From positions 338,851 to 402,850 of the forward strand of contig CAKPXA010000001.1 of NCBI GenBank assembly GCA_934201845.1: a stretch of 64,000 nt of DNA, given 5' to 3'. Under the pieces are notes generated by a model. The model had not been told where the DNA came from, did no database searches, and saw only the letters and a list, made by a program, of their open reading frames with translations. Shown here piece after piece: positions 54,568-63,940 of the stretch. Position 1 is the first letter of the stretch; every line of letters starts with the position of its first letter. Both the position numbers and the translations under genes were made by a program. This stretch comes from an uncultured Ligilactobacillus sp. (GTDB lineage Bacteria; Bacillota; Bacilli; Lactobacillales; Lactobacillaceae).

Positions 54568-55195
54568 CAGAGAACAGACGACAGTCATACTTGATGAGAT
54601 GAAGCGTGTATTTCCCGATGCGGACACGACGCTGACGAAGACCGACCCGTTTCACTTCCTGCTTTCGGTCATCCTGAGCGCCCAGGCGACGGACGTTTCC
54701 GTCAACAAGGTCACGCCGGCGCTTTTTTCCGCCTACCGCACGCCTGCCGAGCTGGCCTCGGCCGAACCCCTGGAAGTCGAGAAGTACATCAGGACAATCG
54801 GCCTGTACCGTAACAAGGCCCGTTATCTTGTCGGCTGTTCCCGCGACCTGACGGAACGGTTCGACGGACAGGTTCCGCAGACAAGAGAGGAGCTCATGAG
54901 CCTTACCGGCGTCGGGCGCAAGACTGCAAACGTCGTCATGGCAGAATGCTTCGGCATCCCGGCCCTTGCCGTTGATACACACGTCAGCCGTGTTGCCGTC
55001 AGAATAGGACTTGCCGATCCCGGTGATGTTTCGAGCATTGAACGTCAGCTCATGCAGCAGATTGACAGGGATCGCTGGATCGAGGCCCATCACCTGCTCA
55101 TCTTCTGGGGCAGATACCAGTGCCTTGCCCGCCGGCCGAAATGCGAGACCTGTCCACTGCAGGCTGAATGCGGATATTTCAGGCAGAACAGGTGA
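54560..55195 (+). CDS. nth: endonuclease III
   Basis: DNA glycosylase/AP lyase for oxidised pyrimidines. 211 residues: VILSAQATDVSVNKVTP, the helix-hairpin-helix LTGVGRKTANVVMAECFG with the catalytic Lys nearby, VDTHVSRVAVRIG (catalytic Asp), and the 4Fe-4S ligands in CLARRPKCETCPLQAEC. ATG 54560 overlaps the end of dnaD by 8 bases, with GGAG 9 bases ahead. This dnaD-nth overlap is common in Gram-positives. Confidence 0.96.
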   Translation: MISREQTTVILDEMKRVFPDADTTLTKTDPFHFLLSVILSAQATDVSVNKVTPALFSAYRTPAELASAEPLEVEKYIRTIGLYRNKARYLVGCSRDLTERFDGQVPQTREELMSLTGVGRKTANVVMAECFGIPALAVDTHVSRVAVRIGLADPGDVSSIERQLMQQIDRDRWIEAHHLLIFWGRYQCLARRPKCETCPLQAECGYFRQNR

Positions 55196-55270
55196 AATGA
55201 CGGGGCCGGGAGATAGTATTGAATTCAAAAGTGGCAATTGGCAGACCTGCTCGTTCTTCTGTCAGGCGTT

Positions 55271-55303
55271 AAAAAAACTCCGCTCCATTTCTGAAGCGGA
55301 GTT
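55271..55303 (-). terminator. minus-strand terminator beyond ponA
   Basis: On the minus strand AACTCCGCT/AGCGGAGTT with seven T after the stem. Confidence 0.75.
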
Positions 55304-55337
55304 ATCGATTGTATCAGCACCATTTAGTTTAGAACCG

Positions 55338-55371
55338 AAAAACCGCGTCCGGACATTCCGGACGCGGTTTT
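55338..55371. terminator. bidirectional terminator after ponA
   Basis: AAAACCGCGTCCGGA pairs exactly with TCCGGACGCGGTTTT around a 4-base loop. Confidence 0.9.
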
Positions 55372-55374
55372 CTT

Positions 55375-57696
55375 CTATTGCTGCGGAGGCTGCTGTGCTG
55401 ACGACGATGATGAGCTTACGGTCGACGTTGTCACTGCGGATGTACTGCTGCTTGACGTTGTCGTGTTTGCAGGATTGTTGTCGCCATTGCCGTTGCCAGC
55501 CGTGCTGTCTGATGATGTCTCGGATGAGGATGAGGTCTCCGATGAGGACGATGACGTCGATGAGAGGACGCTTGAAGTTGTTTCAAGCGAACTGACAGAC
55601 GAGTCATCGCCGACGTCCTTTACGGTCTCGCTGGAAGATCCGGCGAGATAGAGCTCGCGCACGCCGCCGACTTCCTTGACGTAGACGTTGCTTGGACGCG
55701 TCCAGTCGGAGTTCGTCTTGCCCTGTGAGAGGTAGGACATGGCGGCCTTGTAGAAGAGCGATGCCAGCGCCTGCGAGTAGCGGTCGAGGTAGTTGCCTTC
55801 CTGGTACTGGTGATCATAGCCGACCCAGACGGACACTGAATAGTGCCTGGTGTAGCCGTTGAACCAGGAGTCCATGGAGGCGCTTGAAGGGAACTTCGCG
55901 GCGACGTCCGAAGGATAGGCGTTGGTACCGGTCTTGCCGGCCTGGTAGAGGCCGCTGATGGCGGCCCTCGTGCCGGTGCCTTCCGTGATGACCTGCTTGA
56001 GCATGTCGGTGATCATGTAGGCGGTTGAGCTCTGCATGGCCTTTCTGCCGGAACTTGCATAGTTCTTGACGGAGCCGTCGGCCGTGATGATCTTGCTGAT
56101 GTATCTTGGCTTGTAGTATGTTCCGCCGTTTGCAAATGCAGCGTAGGCGGCAGCGTTCTGCAGTGTCGAGGACGGCATGCCGATGCCGTTCTGGAACTCG
56201 AGCGTCTTCTTGTACTTGAAGCCGAGCTTCTCGATGAAGGCCTGGGACTTGGTGATGCCGACCGCCTCGAGGGCCCTGATGGCCGGAATGTTCCTTGACT
56301 GAATCAGGGCATTGCGCATGGTCATTGTGCCTTTTTCCGCGTGGTCGAAGTCATACAGCTGGATGTTCGTTCCGGGGTAGATGTACTTCGTGTCCTTGAT
56401 TGGCTTGTACGTTGCCCAGGATAGATACTCGATGGCCGGACCGTAGTCCATGAGCGGCTTGGCGGTCGATCCGTTCGTGCGGTCCGTCTGGACGGCGCGG
56501 TTGAGACCGAACGTGACGTTGCCGTTTTTTCTGCCGCCGATCATGGCGACGACATTGCCGTTGTTCGGGTCGATGACGGTCGAGGCAACCTGCAGCTCAT
56601 CATCGGGATAGTTCAGGTACTCGTCGCTGTTGGCGATTTCGTAGAGACGCTTCTGGGCGCCCATGTTCATGTTAGTGTAGATTTGAAGGCTGCCCTTGTA
56701 AGGGTCGTAGCCCTTGTCCCTGACTTCCTCGATGACCTGCTTGATGTACGGGTCCGCAACCTTTTCGTTTTCCGTCGATCCCTGCTGTTGGTGGGACTGG
56801 AGCAGACCGTTCCTTACGCTTTCGTTTCTTGCGGAGGCCGCCTCCTGGGCGGAAATCTTCCTGTTGGCGACCATGGCGTTCAGGACCTCGTTGCGCCTCT
56901 GTGTTGCGTATGTCGGGTTCGAGTACGGGTTGTACTCGGACGGGGCGTTCGGAATGCCGGCAATCAGTGCCGTCTGGGCCAGGTCGAGCTGGTCGAGGGT
57001 CTTGCCGTAGTAGTACTTGGCCGCCGTCTGCATGCCGTAGCAGCCGTAGCCCATGAAGACCTTGTTGACATAGTAGGTAAGAATCTGGTCCTTGCTGAAT
57101 GTCCTGTCAAGCTTCAGGGCAAGCCAGGCTTCCTGGGCCTTGCGCTTGAACGTCTGGTCCGATCTCTTGGTCGAGAAGAACGAGAGCTTGATCAGCTGCT
57201 GGTCAAGCGTGCTGCCGCCCTGAAGGCCGGCGGAGGATCCGCTGATGTTCGAGAGGGCCGCGGCCACGATGCGGAACGGGTCGACGCCCGCGTGCTTGTA
57301 GAAGCGCCTGTCCTCAATTGACGTAACGGCGTCCTTGAGCTGCTGCGGGATGTCGCCAGTGTTGACGTACGAGCGGTTCTCCGTGCCGAGTGACATGATC
57401 TTGTTGCCGTCCGAATCGTAGATGATGGTCGATCCGGCGCTGGCGAGGCGCTGCTCGGAAAGAGTCGGGGCATCCTTGGCCCACATGAAGAACAGCGTTG
57501 CCCCGGACGAGACGGCAACGACGAGTGCCAGGGCGAAGCCGATGAGAATCTTTGCCAAAAGCGGCATCTTCTTTCTGCGCCTGACCGGACGTCTGTGAGC
57601 GCCGTTGCGGGTTTTCGGATGCTTCTGGCCCTGACTGCGTTGCTGCTGAGCGTTTCTGCCTGCAGTACGTGAATGTTTCTGATTATTTTCTGCCAT
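55375..57696 (-). CDS. ponA: penicillin-binding protein 1A (bifunctional transglycosylase/transpeptidase)
   Basis: 773 residues. A basic Gln/Arg-rich cytosolic tail (about 1-45), one membrane helix ([21 protein letters not shown]), a GT51 domain with [27 protein letters not shown] and the transpeptidase domain with [11 protein letters not shown] (Ser), [10 protein letters not shown] (SxN) and QAGKTGTN (KTG). The last 100 residues are an extracellular Ser/Thr/Asn-rich tail. ATG 57696 is best spaced from AAGGAGG. It overlaps recU, the usual ponA-recU pair. Confidence 0.96.
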   Translation of the reverse strand: MAENNQKHSRTAGRNAQQQRSQGQKHPKTRNGAHRRPVRRRKKMPLLAKILIGFALALVVAVSSGATLFFMWAKDAPTLSEQRLASAGSTIIYDSDGNKIMSLGTENRSYVNTGDIPQQLKDAVTSIEDRRFYKHAGVDPFRIVAAALSNISGSSAGLQGGSTLDQQLIKLSFFSTKRSDQTFKRKAQEAWLALKLDRTFSKDQILTYYVNKVFMGYGCYGMQTAAKYYYGKTLDQLDLAQTALIAGIPNAPSEYNPYSNPTYATQRRNEVLNAMVANRKISAQEAASARNESVRNGLLQSHQQQGSTENEKVADPYIKQVIEEVRDKGYDPYKGSLQIYTNMNMGAQKRLYEIANSDEYLNYPDDELQVASTVIDPNNGNVVAMIGGRKNGNVTFGLNRAVQTDRTNGSTAKPLMDYGPAIEYLSWATYKPIKDTKYIYPGTNIQLYDFDHAEKGTMTMRNALIQSRNIPAIRALEAVGITKSQAFIEKLGFKYKKTLEFQNGIGMPSSTLQNAAAYAAFANGGTYYKPRYISKIITADGSVKNYASSGRKAMQSSTAYMITDMLKQVITEGTGTRAAISGLYQAGKTGTNAYPSDVAAKFPSSASMDSWFNGYTRHYSVSVWVGYDHQYQEGNYLDRYSQALASLFYKAAMSYLSQGKTNSDWTRPSNVYVKEVGGVRELYLAGSSSETVKDVGDDSSVSSLETTSSVLSSTSSSSSETSSSSETSSDSTAGNGNGDNNPANTTTSSSSTSAVTTSTVSSSSSSAQQPPQQ

Positions 57697-58327
57697 CATA
57701 TCCTCCTTGATATGTGTTAGACTTGCAATCTGAAATCAGGCTGTCCACGCCTTCCAGATAGGGAATGCGCGGCTCGATTCCGTAGCTCAGTCCGATTCCT
57801 CTTTCTTCGATGACACTCTTCGGAATGGACTTTCTTCCCTGTTCCCGGTTGTCCCAGTATTCGAACAGGACGGATGCGGGCATGAGATAGAGCTCGGAAC
57901 TTGCAACGAACCTGACGATTGTGAAGCATACTCCGTCCTGCTTCATGCAGGCGCGCATATGCTCGACCTGGTGTCCGTGGAAGTTGCTCAGTGGAAACGA
58001 GGTCCTGTTCTTTGTCTCCTTGGCCTCGAAGTCAATGTATCTTCCATTGTAGACGCCGTTGTAGTCGGTCGTCGATGCCTGCTTGAAATATGCTTCGCGG
58101 ATGACTGCGGCGCTTCTCTTCGGATATGAGACGTCAACGATCTGAATCGGAACCGGCTTCTTGTGAATGACTGCGATTCCGTGTTCGAGATAGTATCTGT
58201 TGCTTTCATTTATCTCATCTTCAAGCGACATGCCGCGGTTCCCGTAGATTGTGTTCACTGACCTGACCCTTCCGGGGGAAGATGCTTCCTCCCTGAACGG
58301 CCGGCCGTTGGGATAATTAATTGCCAT
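57683..58327 (-). CDS. recU: Holliday junction resolvase RecU
   Basis: 214 residues. [18 protein letters not shown], then the metal-binding nuclease core [23 protein letters not shown] (D-E-K) and [22 protein letters not shown]. RecU cuts four-way junctions in recombination and is also needed for chromosome segregation. It overlaps ponA by 14 bases. A good promoter, TTGCTA-N17-TATAAT, lies on the minus strand at 58380-58352. Confidence 0.95.
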   Translation of the reverse strand: MAINYPNGRPFREEASSPGRVRSVNTIYGNRGMSLEDEINESNRYYLEHGIAVIHKKPVPIQIVDVSYPKRSAAVIREAYFKQASTTDYNGVYNGRYIDFEAKETKNRTSFPLSNFHGHQVEHMRACMKQDGVCFTIVRFVASSELYLMPASVLFEYWDNREQGRKSIPKSVIEERGIGLSYGIEPRIPYLEGVDSLISDCKSNTYQGGYDGRK

Positions 58328-58351
58328 GCAGTATCAACTCCCATCTGAATA

Positions 58352-58380
58352 ATTATAACAAGTTGCGGGCAATTTAGCAA
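58352..58380 (-). promoter_or_regulatory. promoter of recU-ponA
   Basis: TTGCTA, 17 bases, TATAAT on the minus strand. The 94-base gap also serves ypsA in the other direction (TACAAT at 58391-58396). Confidence 0.6.
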
Positions 58381-58421
58381 AGAAGTGTAGTACAATTGAC
58401 AGATAGGCAGGAGGTGGAGCA

Positions 58422-59000
58422 ATGAGACTGTGGGTGACTGGATACAGAAGCTACGAGCTGGGAATATTCAATGACGGCGATGTGAAGGCGGAAGTGATCA
58501 GGTACTGCCTGGAAGGCAACCTGAACGCACTGCTGGAAAAAGGCCTTGAATGGGTCATCACGGGCGGACAGTCCGGCACGGAGCAGTGGGCGCTGGAAGT
58601 GGCCGAGAAGCTTGCGCAGACCAATTTTGCGCTGAAGACTTCCCTCATGTATCCCTACTCTGAATTCGGCAGCAGATGGAAGGAGGAGAAAAGGGCCAGG
58701 CTGAAGGAGCTGGAGAAGAACTGCGACTTCAGCGCATGCGTCAGCGGCGTGCCGTATAAGTCGCCGCAGCAGCTGAAGGACTATCAGCGCTTCATGCTGG
58801 AGCACACCGAGGGCTGTCTTCTGCTGTACGACCGCGAATATGAGGGAAAGCCGCGTTATGACTATGAGGAGATTCTGAAATATCAGGAGGACCATGACTA
58901 CTTTCTGCAGACGATAGACATGTTCGATCTGCAGGATGCAGGCGAGCAGTATCAGGAAATGCAAAGTTATGGTTTACATTCCGATGATGATTTGCTATAA
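58422..59000 (+). CDS. ypsA: DUF1273 (YpsA-like) protein
   Basis: 192 residues of the SLOG-type DUF1273 family: LWVTGYRSYELGIF, WVITGGQSGTEQWALEVA with the glycine-rich nucleotide loop, and SLMYPYSEFGSRW. SLOG proteins bind nucleotide-like ligands; in Bacillus YpsA affects cell division. The neighbour gpsB (a division protein) fits. AGGAGGTGG precedes the ATG. Confidence 0.92.
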   Translation: MRLWVTGYRSYELGIFNDGDVKAEVIRYCLEGNLNALLEKGLEWVITGGQSGTEQWALEVAEKLAQTNFALKTSLMYPYSEFGSRWKEEKRARLKELEKNCDFSACVSGVPYKSPQQLKDYQRFMLEHTEGCLLLYDREYEGKPRYDYEEILKYQEDHDYFLQTIDMFDLQDAGEQYQEMQSYGLHSDDDLL

Positions 59001-59001
59001 T
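58973..59001 (+). promoter_or_regulatory. promoter of gpsB
   Basis: TTTACA (58973-58978), 17 bases, TATAAT (58996-59001), inside the 3' end of ypsA. Confidence 0.75.
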
Positions 59002-59051
59002 AAATCATGTTGCGAGTTGAGTTCCTATTACAGGGAAGAGGTGCAGTTTAT

Positions 59052-59393
59052 ATGGAAAATGTAAATCTTACGCCTAAGGACATTGTCAGCAAGAGCTTCA
59101 AGCCGAAGATGCGTGGCTATGATCCTACAGAAGTTGATGAATTCCTGGATGCAGTCATCCAGGACTACGATGCCTTCACGTCGGAGATTCAGAAGCTTGA
59201 GGCGGATAACGAGAAACTGCGCAGCCGCGTTGACGAGCTGACAAAGCAGGTCAGCGCAGCCGGTGCTGTCAAGACTGCACGTCCTCAGACGAACGTGACG
59301 AACATGGATGTGCTCAAGCGCCTGTCCAATCTGGAACGTCACGTGTTCGGTGCGCAGCTTGACGACAACGGCGATCAGGGCAATCGCTTTTGA
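59052..59393 (+). CDS. gpsB: cell division protein GpsB
   Basis: 113 residues. A DivIVA-like N-terminal lipid/partner-binding domain ([37 protein letters not shown]), a coiled coil (about 45-70) and a C-terminal trimerising helix ([13 protein letters not shown]). It links septum placement to PBP1A, whose gene ponA is close by. ATG 59052 follows GAGGTG. Confidence 0.95.
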   Translation: MENVNLTPKDIVSKSFKPKMRGYDPTEVDEFLDAVIQDYDAFTSEIQKLEADNEKLRSRVDELTKQVSAAGAVKTARPQTNVTNMDVLKRLSNLERHVFGAQLDDNGDQGNRF

Positions 59394-59408
59394 AATATGT
59401 TAATAAGC

Positions 59409-59793
59409 AATACAGTCTTCGGGTAATCGCGGTCTATTCATATAGGCTGAGGAAAGTCCAAGCTTGCACAGGCTGAGATGCCTGTAGTGATCGTGCTTGC
59501 TGAAAAAATAAGGCAAGGTACCGTTTTACGGTAACGGCAGACGAAAGGGCTAAGGTTCTGCTATGTCCAAGTAGTCTTGAAAAGTGCCACAGTGACGAGC
59601 AGTCGCGGAAACGCGGCTGGTGGAACGAGGTAAACCCCGCGAGCAGGTAACCCAAACTTTGGTAGGGGCGCTTCATGACGGAAATGAACTAATCATGGGG
59701 GCGAGTCATTGACTCGGAGATAGATGATTACCACCGATTTCGGAATCCTGAACCGAATGACGTACGGAACGTGGCTTATAGAGGACTGTATTC
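59409..59793 (+). ncRNA. rnpB: RNase P RNA, type B
   Basis: Catalytic RNA that matures tRNA 5' ends. P1 forms from AATACAGTCT (59409-59418) and GGACTGTATT (59783-59792). Conserved blocks seen in order: CGGGTAATCGC, GAGGAAAGTCC, GCTGAGATGCC, AAAGTGCCACAGTGACG, GTGGAACGAGGTAAACCCC, AACCCAAACTTTGGTAGGGG, AGATAGATGATTACC and GAACGTGGCTTATAGA. The pattern follows B. subtilis (type B). A terminator stands just after. Confidence 0.95.
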
Positions 59794-59800
59794 CAGGATT

Positions 59801-59828
59801 GACCAGGGAGTTATCCCTGGTCTTTTTT
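59801..59828 (+). terminator. terminator after rnpB
   Basis: GACCAGGGA and TCCCTGGTC with a 4-base loop and six T. Confidence 0.9.
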
Positions 59829-59866
59829 CGTAGAAAATCAAAATCTTAGAATCTGTGAGGGATAAC

Positions 59867-61003
59867 ATGGAAAGATTCAACTTAATCGCCACCTGCGCCG
59901 CCGGTATCGAGGCGGTCACGGCAAATGAACTGAAGCACCTCGGCTACGAGGTCAGAACAGAAAACGGCAGGGTGCGCTTTTCCGGAACGATGGAGGACGT
60001 GCTTCGGACCAATCTGTGGCTCAGAACGGCCGACAGAATCAAGATTGTCGTTGCCGAATTCAGGGCAGTGACGTTTGACGAGCTCTTCGAGAAGACGAAG
60101 GCGCTGCCGTGGGACGACCTGCTGCCGCTTGACGCGGAGTTTCCCGTGTCCGGCAAGTCCCAGAAGTCGAAGCTGCACAATGTGCCGAGCGTGCAGTCAA
60201 TTGTGAAGAAGGCCATCGTCGACAAGCTCTGTTCGGTCTATTTCCGCAGGACGCAGCTGCCTGAAACTGGTGCGCTCTATCCGGTCGAGTGCGCCATCAA
60301 CAAGGACCAGGTGATGCTGACGCTCGACACGACCGGCAGCAGTCTCTTCAAGCGCGGCTACCGTGTCGAGAAGGGCGGAGCCCCTCTCAAGGAGAACATG
60401 GCTGCAGCCCTGGTGCTTCTGGCTCACTGGTATCCCGAGCGTCCGTTCGTCGATCCCGTGTGCGGGTCCGGCACGATTCCGATTGAGGCCGCTCTCATCG
60501 GGCACAACATCGCTCCGGGGCTGAAGCGTGAATTCGCCTGTGGAAAGTGGGAAATGACGGAGGAAGGGCTCGAGAACCGCCTGCGCAAGGAAGCGCGCGC
60601 AGCCTCTGACATGTCGGTCGAGCTTGACATTCACGGCTATGACATTGACGGCCGGATGGTCGAGATTTCAAGGCGCAATTCCGCAGCGGCCGGAGTTGCG
60701 GACAGCGTTGCGCTCAAGCAGATGGCGGCAAAGGACTTCAGGACGGACCAGGAATATGGCGTCATCGTCGCCAATCCGCCGTACGGCGAGCGTCTGAGCA
60801 ACAGCGAGGAGGTGCACCGGCTCTATCGTCAGATGGGCGACGTCTACCGTCCGCTTGAGACATGGAGCAAGTACATCCTGACAAGTGACCTCAAGTTTGA
60901 GGAATACTACGGCGAGAAGGCCACGAAGCGCCGCAAGCTCTATAACGGTTCGCTTCGCACGGACCTGTTCCAGTACTGGGGCAGGCGCCGTCCGCGCAGC
61001 TAG
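59867..61003 (+). CDS. ypsC: THUMP domain class I SAM-dependent RNA methyltransferase (YpsC/RlmL-like)
   Basis: 378 residues. An N-terminal THUMP RNA-binding domain (about 50-160) is followed by a Rossmann methyltransferase with FVDPVCGSGTIPIEAAL and the N6-adenine/N2-guanine-type motif VIVANPPYGERL. It resembles RlmL/YpsC, which make m2G in 23S rRNA. ATG 59867 has GAGGGAT upstream. It is 4 bases over the end of the converging RNase H-like gene. Confidence 0.9.
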   Translation: MERFNLIATCAAGIEAVTANELKHLGYEVRTENGRVRFSGTMEDVLRTNLWLRTADRIKIVVAEFRAVTFDELFEKTKALPWDDLLPLDAEFPVSGKSQKSKLHNVPSVQSIVKKAIVDKLCSVYFRRTQLPETGALYPVECAINKDQVMLTLDTTGSSLFKRGYRVEKGGAPLKENMAAALVLLAHWYPERPFVDPVCGSGTIPIEAALIGHNIAPGLKREFACGKWEMTEEGLENRLRKEARAASDMSVELDIHGYDIDGRMVEISRRNSAAAGVADSVALKQMAAKDFRTDQEYGVIVANPPYGERLSNSEEVHRLYRQMGDVYRPLETWSKYILTSDLKFEEYYGEKATKRRKLYNGSLRTDLFQYWGRRRPRS

Positions 61004-61374
61004 TGCAGGGCCTGCAGGGCAAGCGTATGGGCACCGCGGTTCTCGCGGTCGGGAATCCAGTTCGGGATGACCAGCTGGAAGCAGGAGACGGCCTCTTCCA
61101 GGGCGGCGAGCTGCCTTGGATAGGACTTGCTGTAGTGCTTGTTCAGGCTGTCGAAGACAATTTTACTGTCAGTGTGGAAGAAGATTGCCTCGTCGTTGCG
61201 GGCAATCTTCCTTGCTTCCTCGAATCCCTTCAGCGCCGCCGCAAATTCCGCGGCGTGGTTGTCCTTCTCGTCCAGCGGAAACTTGCACTGGACCTGTTCT
61301 CCGTCCCTGACGATCAGGACGCCGGCCGCACTCTTCCCGTCCCTGAACGCGGCGTCTGTATACAGTCTTATCAT
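61000..61374 (-). CDS. RNase HI-like protein (YpeP type)
   Basis: 124 residues. The acidic residues of the RNase H fold are in IRLYTDAAF (Asp), NHAAEFAAALKGF (Glu) and FFHTDSKIVFDSL (Asp), and the fourth appears as ENRGAH near the end. It is shorter than classical RNase HI and lacks its basic hybrid-binding helix. Substrate unproven. It faces ypsC, with the ends overlapping by 4 bases. Confidence 0.85.
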   Translation of the reverse strand: MIRLYTDAAFRDGKSAAGVLIVRDGEQVQCKFPLDEKDNHAAEFAAALKGFEEARKIARNDEAIFFHTDSKIVFDSLNKHYSKSYPRQLAALEEAVSCFQLVIPNWIPDRENRGAHTLALQALH

Positions 61375-61425
61375 GTCAGATACCTTCTTAACCTATTATT
61401 AAGCTTACTATATCACAATGTCTGC

Positions 61426-61431
61426 TATAAT
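61426..61431 (+). promoter_or_regulatory. -10 box of the EbsA-like gene
   Basis: TATAAT, 35 bases before the GTG start; the -35 is unclear. Confidence 0.45.
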
Positions 61432-61466
61432 TGGGATGGTTACTATTTAACGGAAGGATGTTTCTT

Positions 61467-61859
61467 GTGAGAAAAACCTATTACTATCAGCCGGATCTGC
61501 CGACTTCGATAACGTGCTGGTCATATACCGGGATGGTCTTCCTGCTCAGCATGATAATCTGGCTTGAAATCACCGTGTTTCAGGTCTACACGGCCGCAGT
61601 CTTCGTAATTTTCGTGATTGCCGCGGCATTGCAGGTGCTGCGCCGGAAGGTCGTCGTCACGGATGACGCCGTGGAGCTGACCACTGTATTTTCCATGAAC
61701 TCGACGCGGATGGCCATGAAGGACATCACCGGTCTCGAGCTGCGGGAGCACGGTCTGGTCTTCGAGTCGGGACACCGTCGGTCCGCCGTGCTGATGCGGA
61801 AAAATGCAGCACAGGAACTGTACGAAGTGCTGAAAGGCAACGACAATGTTCGTGTTTAA
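61467..61859 (+). CDS. EbsA-like membrane protein
   Basis: 130 residues. It starts MRKTYYYQPDLPTSITCWSY and has two membrane helices (about 17-33, 37-57), then a cytosolic PH-like piece (VVVTDDAVELTTVF to FESGHRRSAVLM). It matches my memory of the EbsA family of lactobacilli and enterococci, named for a surface/pore locus; function unclear. GTG 61467 is 9 bases from GGAAGG; ATG 61458 abuts it. Confidence 0.65.
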   Translation: MRKTYYYQPDLPTSITCWSYTGMVFLLSMIIWLEITVFQVYTAAVFVIFVIAAALQVLRRKVVVTDDAVELTTVFSMNSTRMAMKDITGLELREHGLVFESGHRRSAVLMRKNAAQELYEVLKGNDNVRV

Positions 61860-61911
61860 TGCGTTTTATCGTGTTTTTTGATTAGAAAACAGCTAAAAAG
61901 CAAACATTTTA

Positions 61912-61940
61912 CTGACAATCGCTGTTATATGAGCTATACT
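61912..61940 (+). promoter_or_regulatory. promoter of fhs
   Basis: CTGACA (61912-61917), 17 bases, TATACT (61935-61940), 34 bases before the start. Confidence 0.6.
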
Positions 61941-61973
61941 TGAATCATTCAGACAAGAAGGGAAGTTCAACCG

Positions 61974-63632
61974 TTGAAAGATATTGAAATTGCACAACAA
62001 TGCATCATGGAGCCGATTGTCGACGTTGCCCGTCGTGCCGGTCTCTCCGAAGACGAAATCGAACAGTATGGAAGGTACAAGGCCAAGATTACGCTTCCGC
62101 TCGGAAAGCACGGCGAGACGAAGCGTAAGCTCGTTCTGGTGACGGCCATCAATCCGACTCCCGCCGGCGAAGGAAAGTCCACCGTCACGGTCGGTCTGGC
62201 TGACGCCATGATGCTTAAGGGCAGGAGAACGATGATTGCCCTGCGCGAACCTTCGCTCGGACCCGTCATGGGCATGAAGGGCGGAGCAACCGGCGGCGGT
62301 TATTCGCAGGTCGTTCCGATGGAGGACATCAACCTTCACTTCACGGGCGACATGCATGCCCTGACGGCGGCCAACAACACGCTGGCTGCCCTTGTTGACA
62401 ATCATATCCATCAGGGGAACAGGCTTCGCATCGACCAGCGCCGCGTCATCTGGAAGCGTGTCCTCGACATCAACGACCGTGCCCTGCGTCACATCGTCAT
62501 CGGTCTGGGCGGTCCCACTTCCGGTGTTCCGCGCGAGGACGGCTTCGACATCACGGTTGCCTCCGAGCTGATGGCCATCATGTGCCTTTCAGAGGACATC
62601 GCCGACCTCAAGCGCCGCATCGGTCGCATCGTCATCGGCTACAACTTCGACAGGGAACCGGTTACCGTCGAGCAGCTCGGCGTGACGGGAGCCATTGCGG
62701 TGCTTCTGAAGGACGCCATCAAGCCCAATCTCGTCCAGACGCTGGCGCATACTCCGGCCGTCATTCACGGCGGCCCGTTCGCAAACATCGCCCACGGCTG
62801 CAACAGTGTCCTGGCAACGAAGACCTGTCTTGAGCTTGCTGACTACACGATTACGGAAGCCGGCTTCGGCGCCGACCTCGGTGCTGAGAAGTTCCTCGAC
62901 ATCAAGGCGCCCGTGCTCGGCAAGACTCCCGATGCAGTCGTCATCGTCGCAACAGCCCGCGCGCTCAAGATGAACGGCGGCGTCCTGAAGAAGGACCTTG
63001 ACGCAGAAAACGTCGAGGCAGTCGAAAAGGGTTACGCCAACCTGCAGAAGCACGTTGCAAATATGCAGCGCTACGGACTTCCCGTTCTCGTCGCCGTCAA
63101 CCGCTTTGCCCAGGACACGGAAGCTGAGCTGCAGAAGATTCAGAGCCTCTGCGAACAGGACGGCACGCAGGCCTTCATCTGCGACGTCTGGGGCAAGGGC
63201 GGCAAGGGTGCGCTCGAGCTTGCCGACGCCGTGACGGAAGCATGCGACCGCAAGACCGAGTTCAAGCCGCTCTACAATGAAGATGACGAAGTCGAAGTCA
63301 AGATCGAGAAGATTGTGAAGGAAATCTACGGCGGATCCGGCGTAGAATTCGAGCCGAAGGCGAAGAAGCAGCTTGCCCAGTTCCGCGAGCTCGGCTGGGA
63401 CAAGCTTCCCGTCTGCATGGCGAAGACGCAGTTCTCGCTGTCGGACAATGCCCGCCTGCTCGGCGCTCCGACCGGCTTCACGATTCATGTCCGCGAGCTT
63501 GTTCCGAAGCTTGGCGCCGGCTTCCTCGTCGCCCTGACCGGCAACGTCCTGACGATGCCAGGCCTGCCGAAGGTTCCTGCCGCAATGGGCATGAATCTGA
63601 CGGATGACGGAAGAATTGAAGGGCTGTACTAG
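61974..63632 (+). CDS. fhs: formate--tetrahydrofolate ligase
   Basis: Makes 10-formyl-THF from formate, THF and ATP for purines and initiator tRNA. 552 residues. [21 protein letters not shown] (P-loop), [54 protein letters not shown] and the ending [16 protein letters not shown] are diagnostic. TTG start after AAGGGAAG. Own promoter and terminator, so a single-gene unit. Confidence 0.97.
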   Translation: MKDIEIAQQCIMEPIVDVARRAGLSEDEIEQYGRYKAKITLPLGKHGETKRKLVLVTAINPTPAGEGKSTVTVGLADAMMLKGRRTMIALREPSLGPVMGMKGGATGGGYSQVVPMEDINLHFTGDMHALTAANNTLAALVDNHIHQGNRLRIDQRRVIWKRVLDINDRALRHIVIGLGGPTSGVPREDGFDITVASELMAIMCLSEDIADLKRRIGRIVIGYNFDREPVTVEQLGVTGAIAVLLKDAIKPNLVQTLAHTPAVIHGGPFANIAHGCNSVLATKTCLELADYTITEAGFGADLGAEKFLDIKAPVLGKTPDAVVIVATARALKMNGGVLKKDLDAENVEAVEKGYANLQKHVANMQRYGLPVLVAVNRFAQDTEAELQKIQSLCEQDGTQAFICDVWGKGGKGALELADAVTEACDRKTEFKPLYNEDDEVEVKIEKIVKEIYGGSGVEFEPKAKKQLAQFRELGWDKLPVCMAKTQFSLSDNARLLGAPTGFTIHVRELVPKLGAGFLVALTGNVLTMPGLPKVPAAMGMNLTDDGRIEGLY

Positions 63633-63650
63633 AAATACGAAATTTACGGC

Positions 63651-63683
63651 AGATGGCGTTGATTCTTTCAACGTCATTTTTTG
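63651..63683 (+). terminator. terminator after fhs (GGCGTTGA type)
   Basis: ATGGCGTTGA (63653-63662) pairs with TCAACGTCAT (63668-63677) with one G-U; six T follow. Confidence 0.75.
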
Positions 63684-63863
63684 TATGGAAGAACATTTCT
63701 GCATGGCAATAATGGTAACCGGACTGATGCGGAATGCGTGATATGTCAAGGTTGCTTTCGTTTAACTCTGCAAAGCATCAGTTGCCACGGGCTAAGGCGT
63801 TGCAAGTTTCTTGAGCACATGATTCCTATTGGAAATATGTGTTACGGGATTCTTTAGATATGT

Positions 63864-63909
63864 TACAATAGCGTAAAGTACGTTGCCTTTTGCAATAAGC
63901 TAAAAGGCA
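63864..63909 (+). promoter_or_regulatory. -10 box and leader hairpin of the last gene
   Basis: TACAAT (63864-63869) is a good -10; TTACGG 16 bases upstream is a fair -35. In the leader TGCCTTTT (63884-63891) and AAAAGGCA (63902-63909) form an exact hairpin. The gap 63684-63863 is A+T-richer than the rest and shows no ORF. Confidence 0.5.
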
Positions 63910-63940
63910 CTGTCGAATTGCAATTGGAAGGAAGATGTAA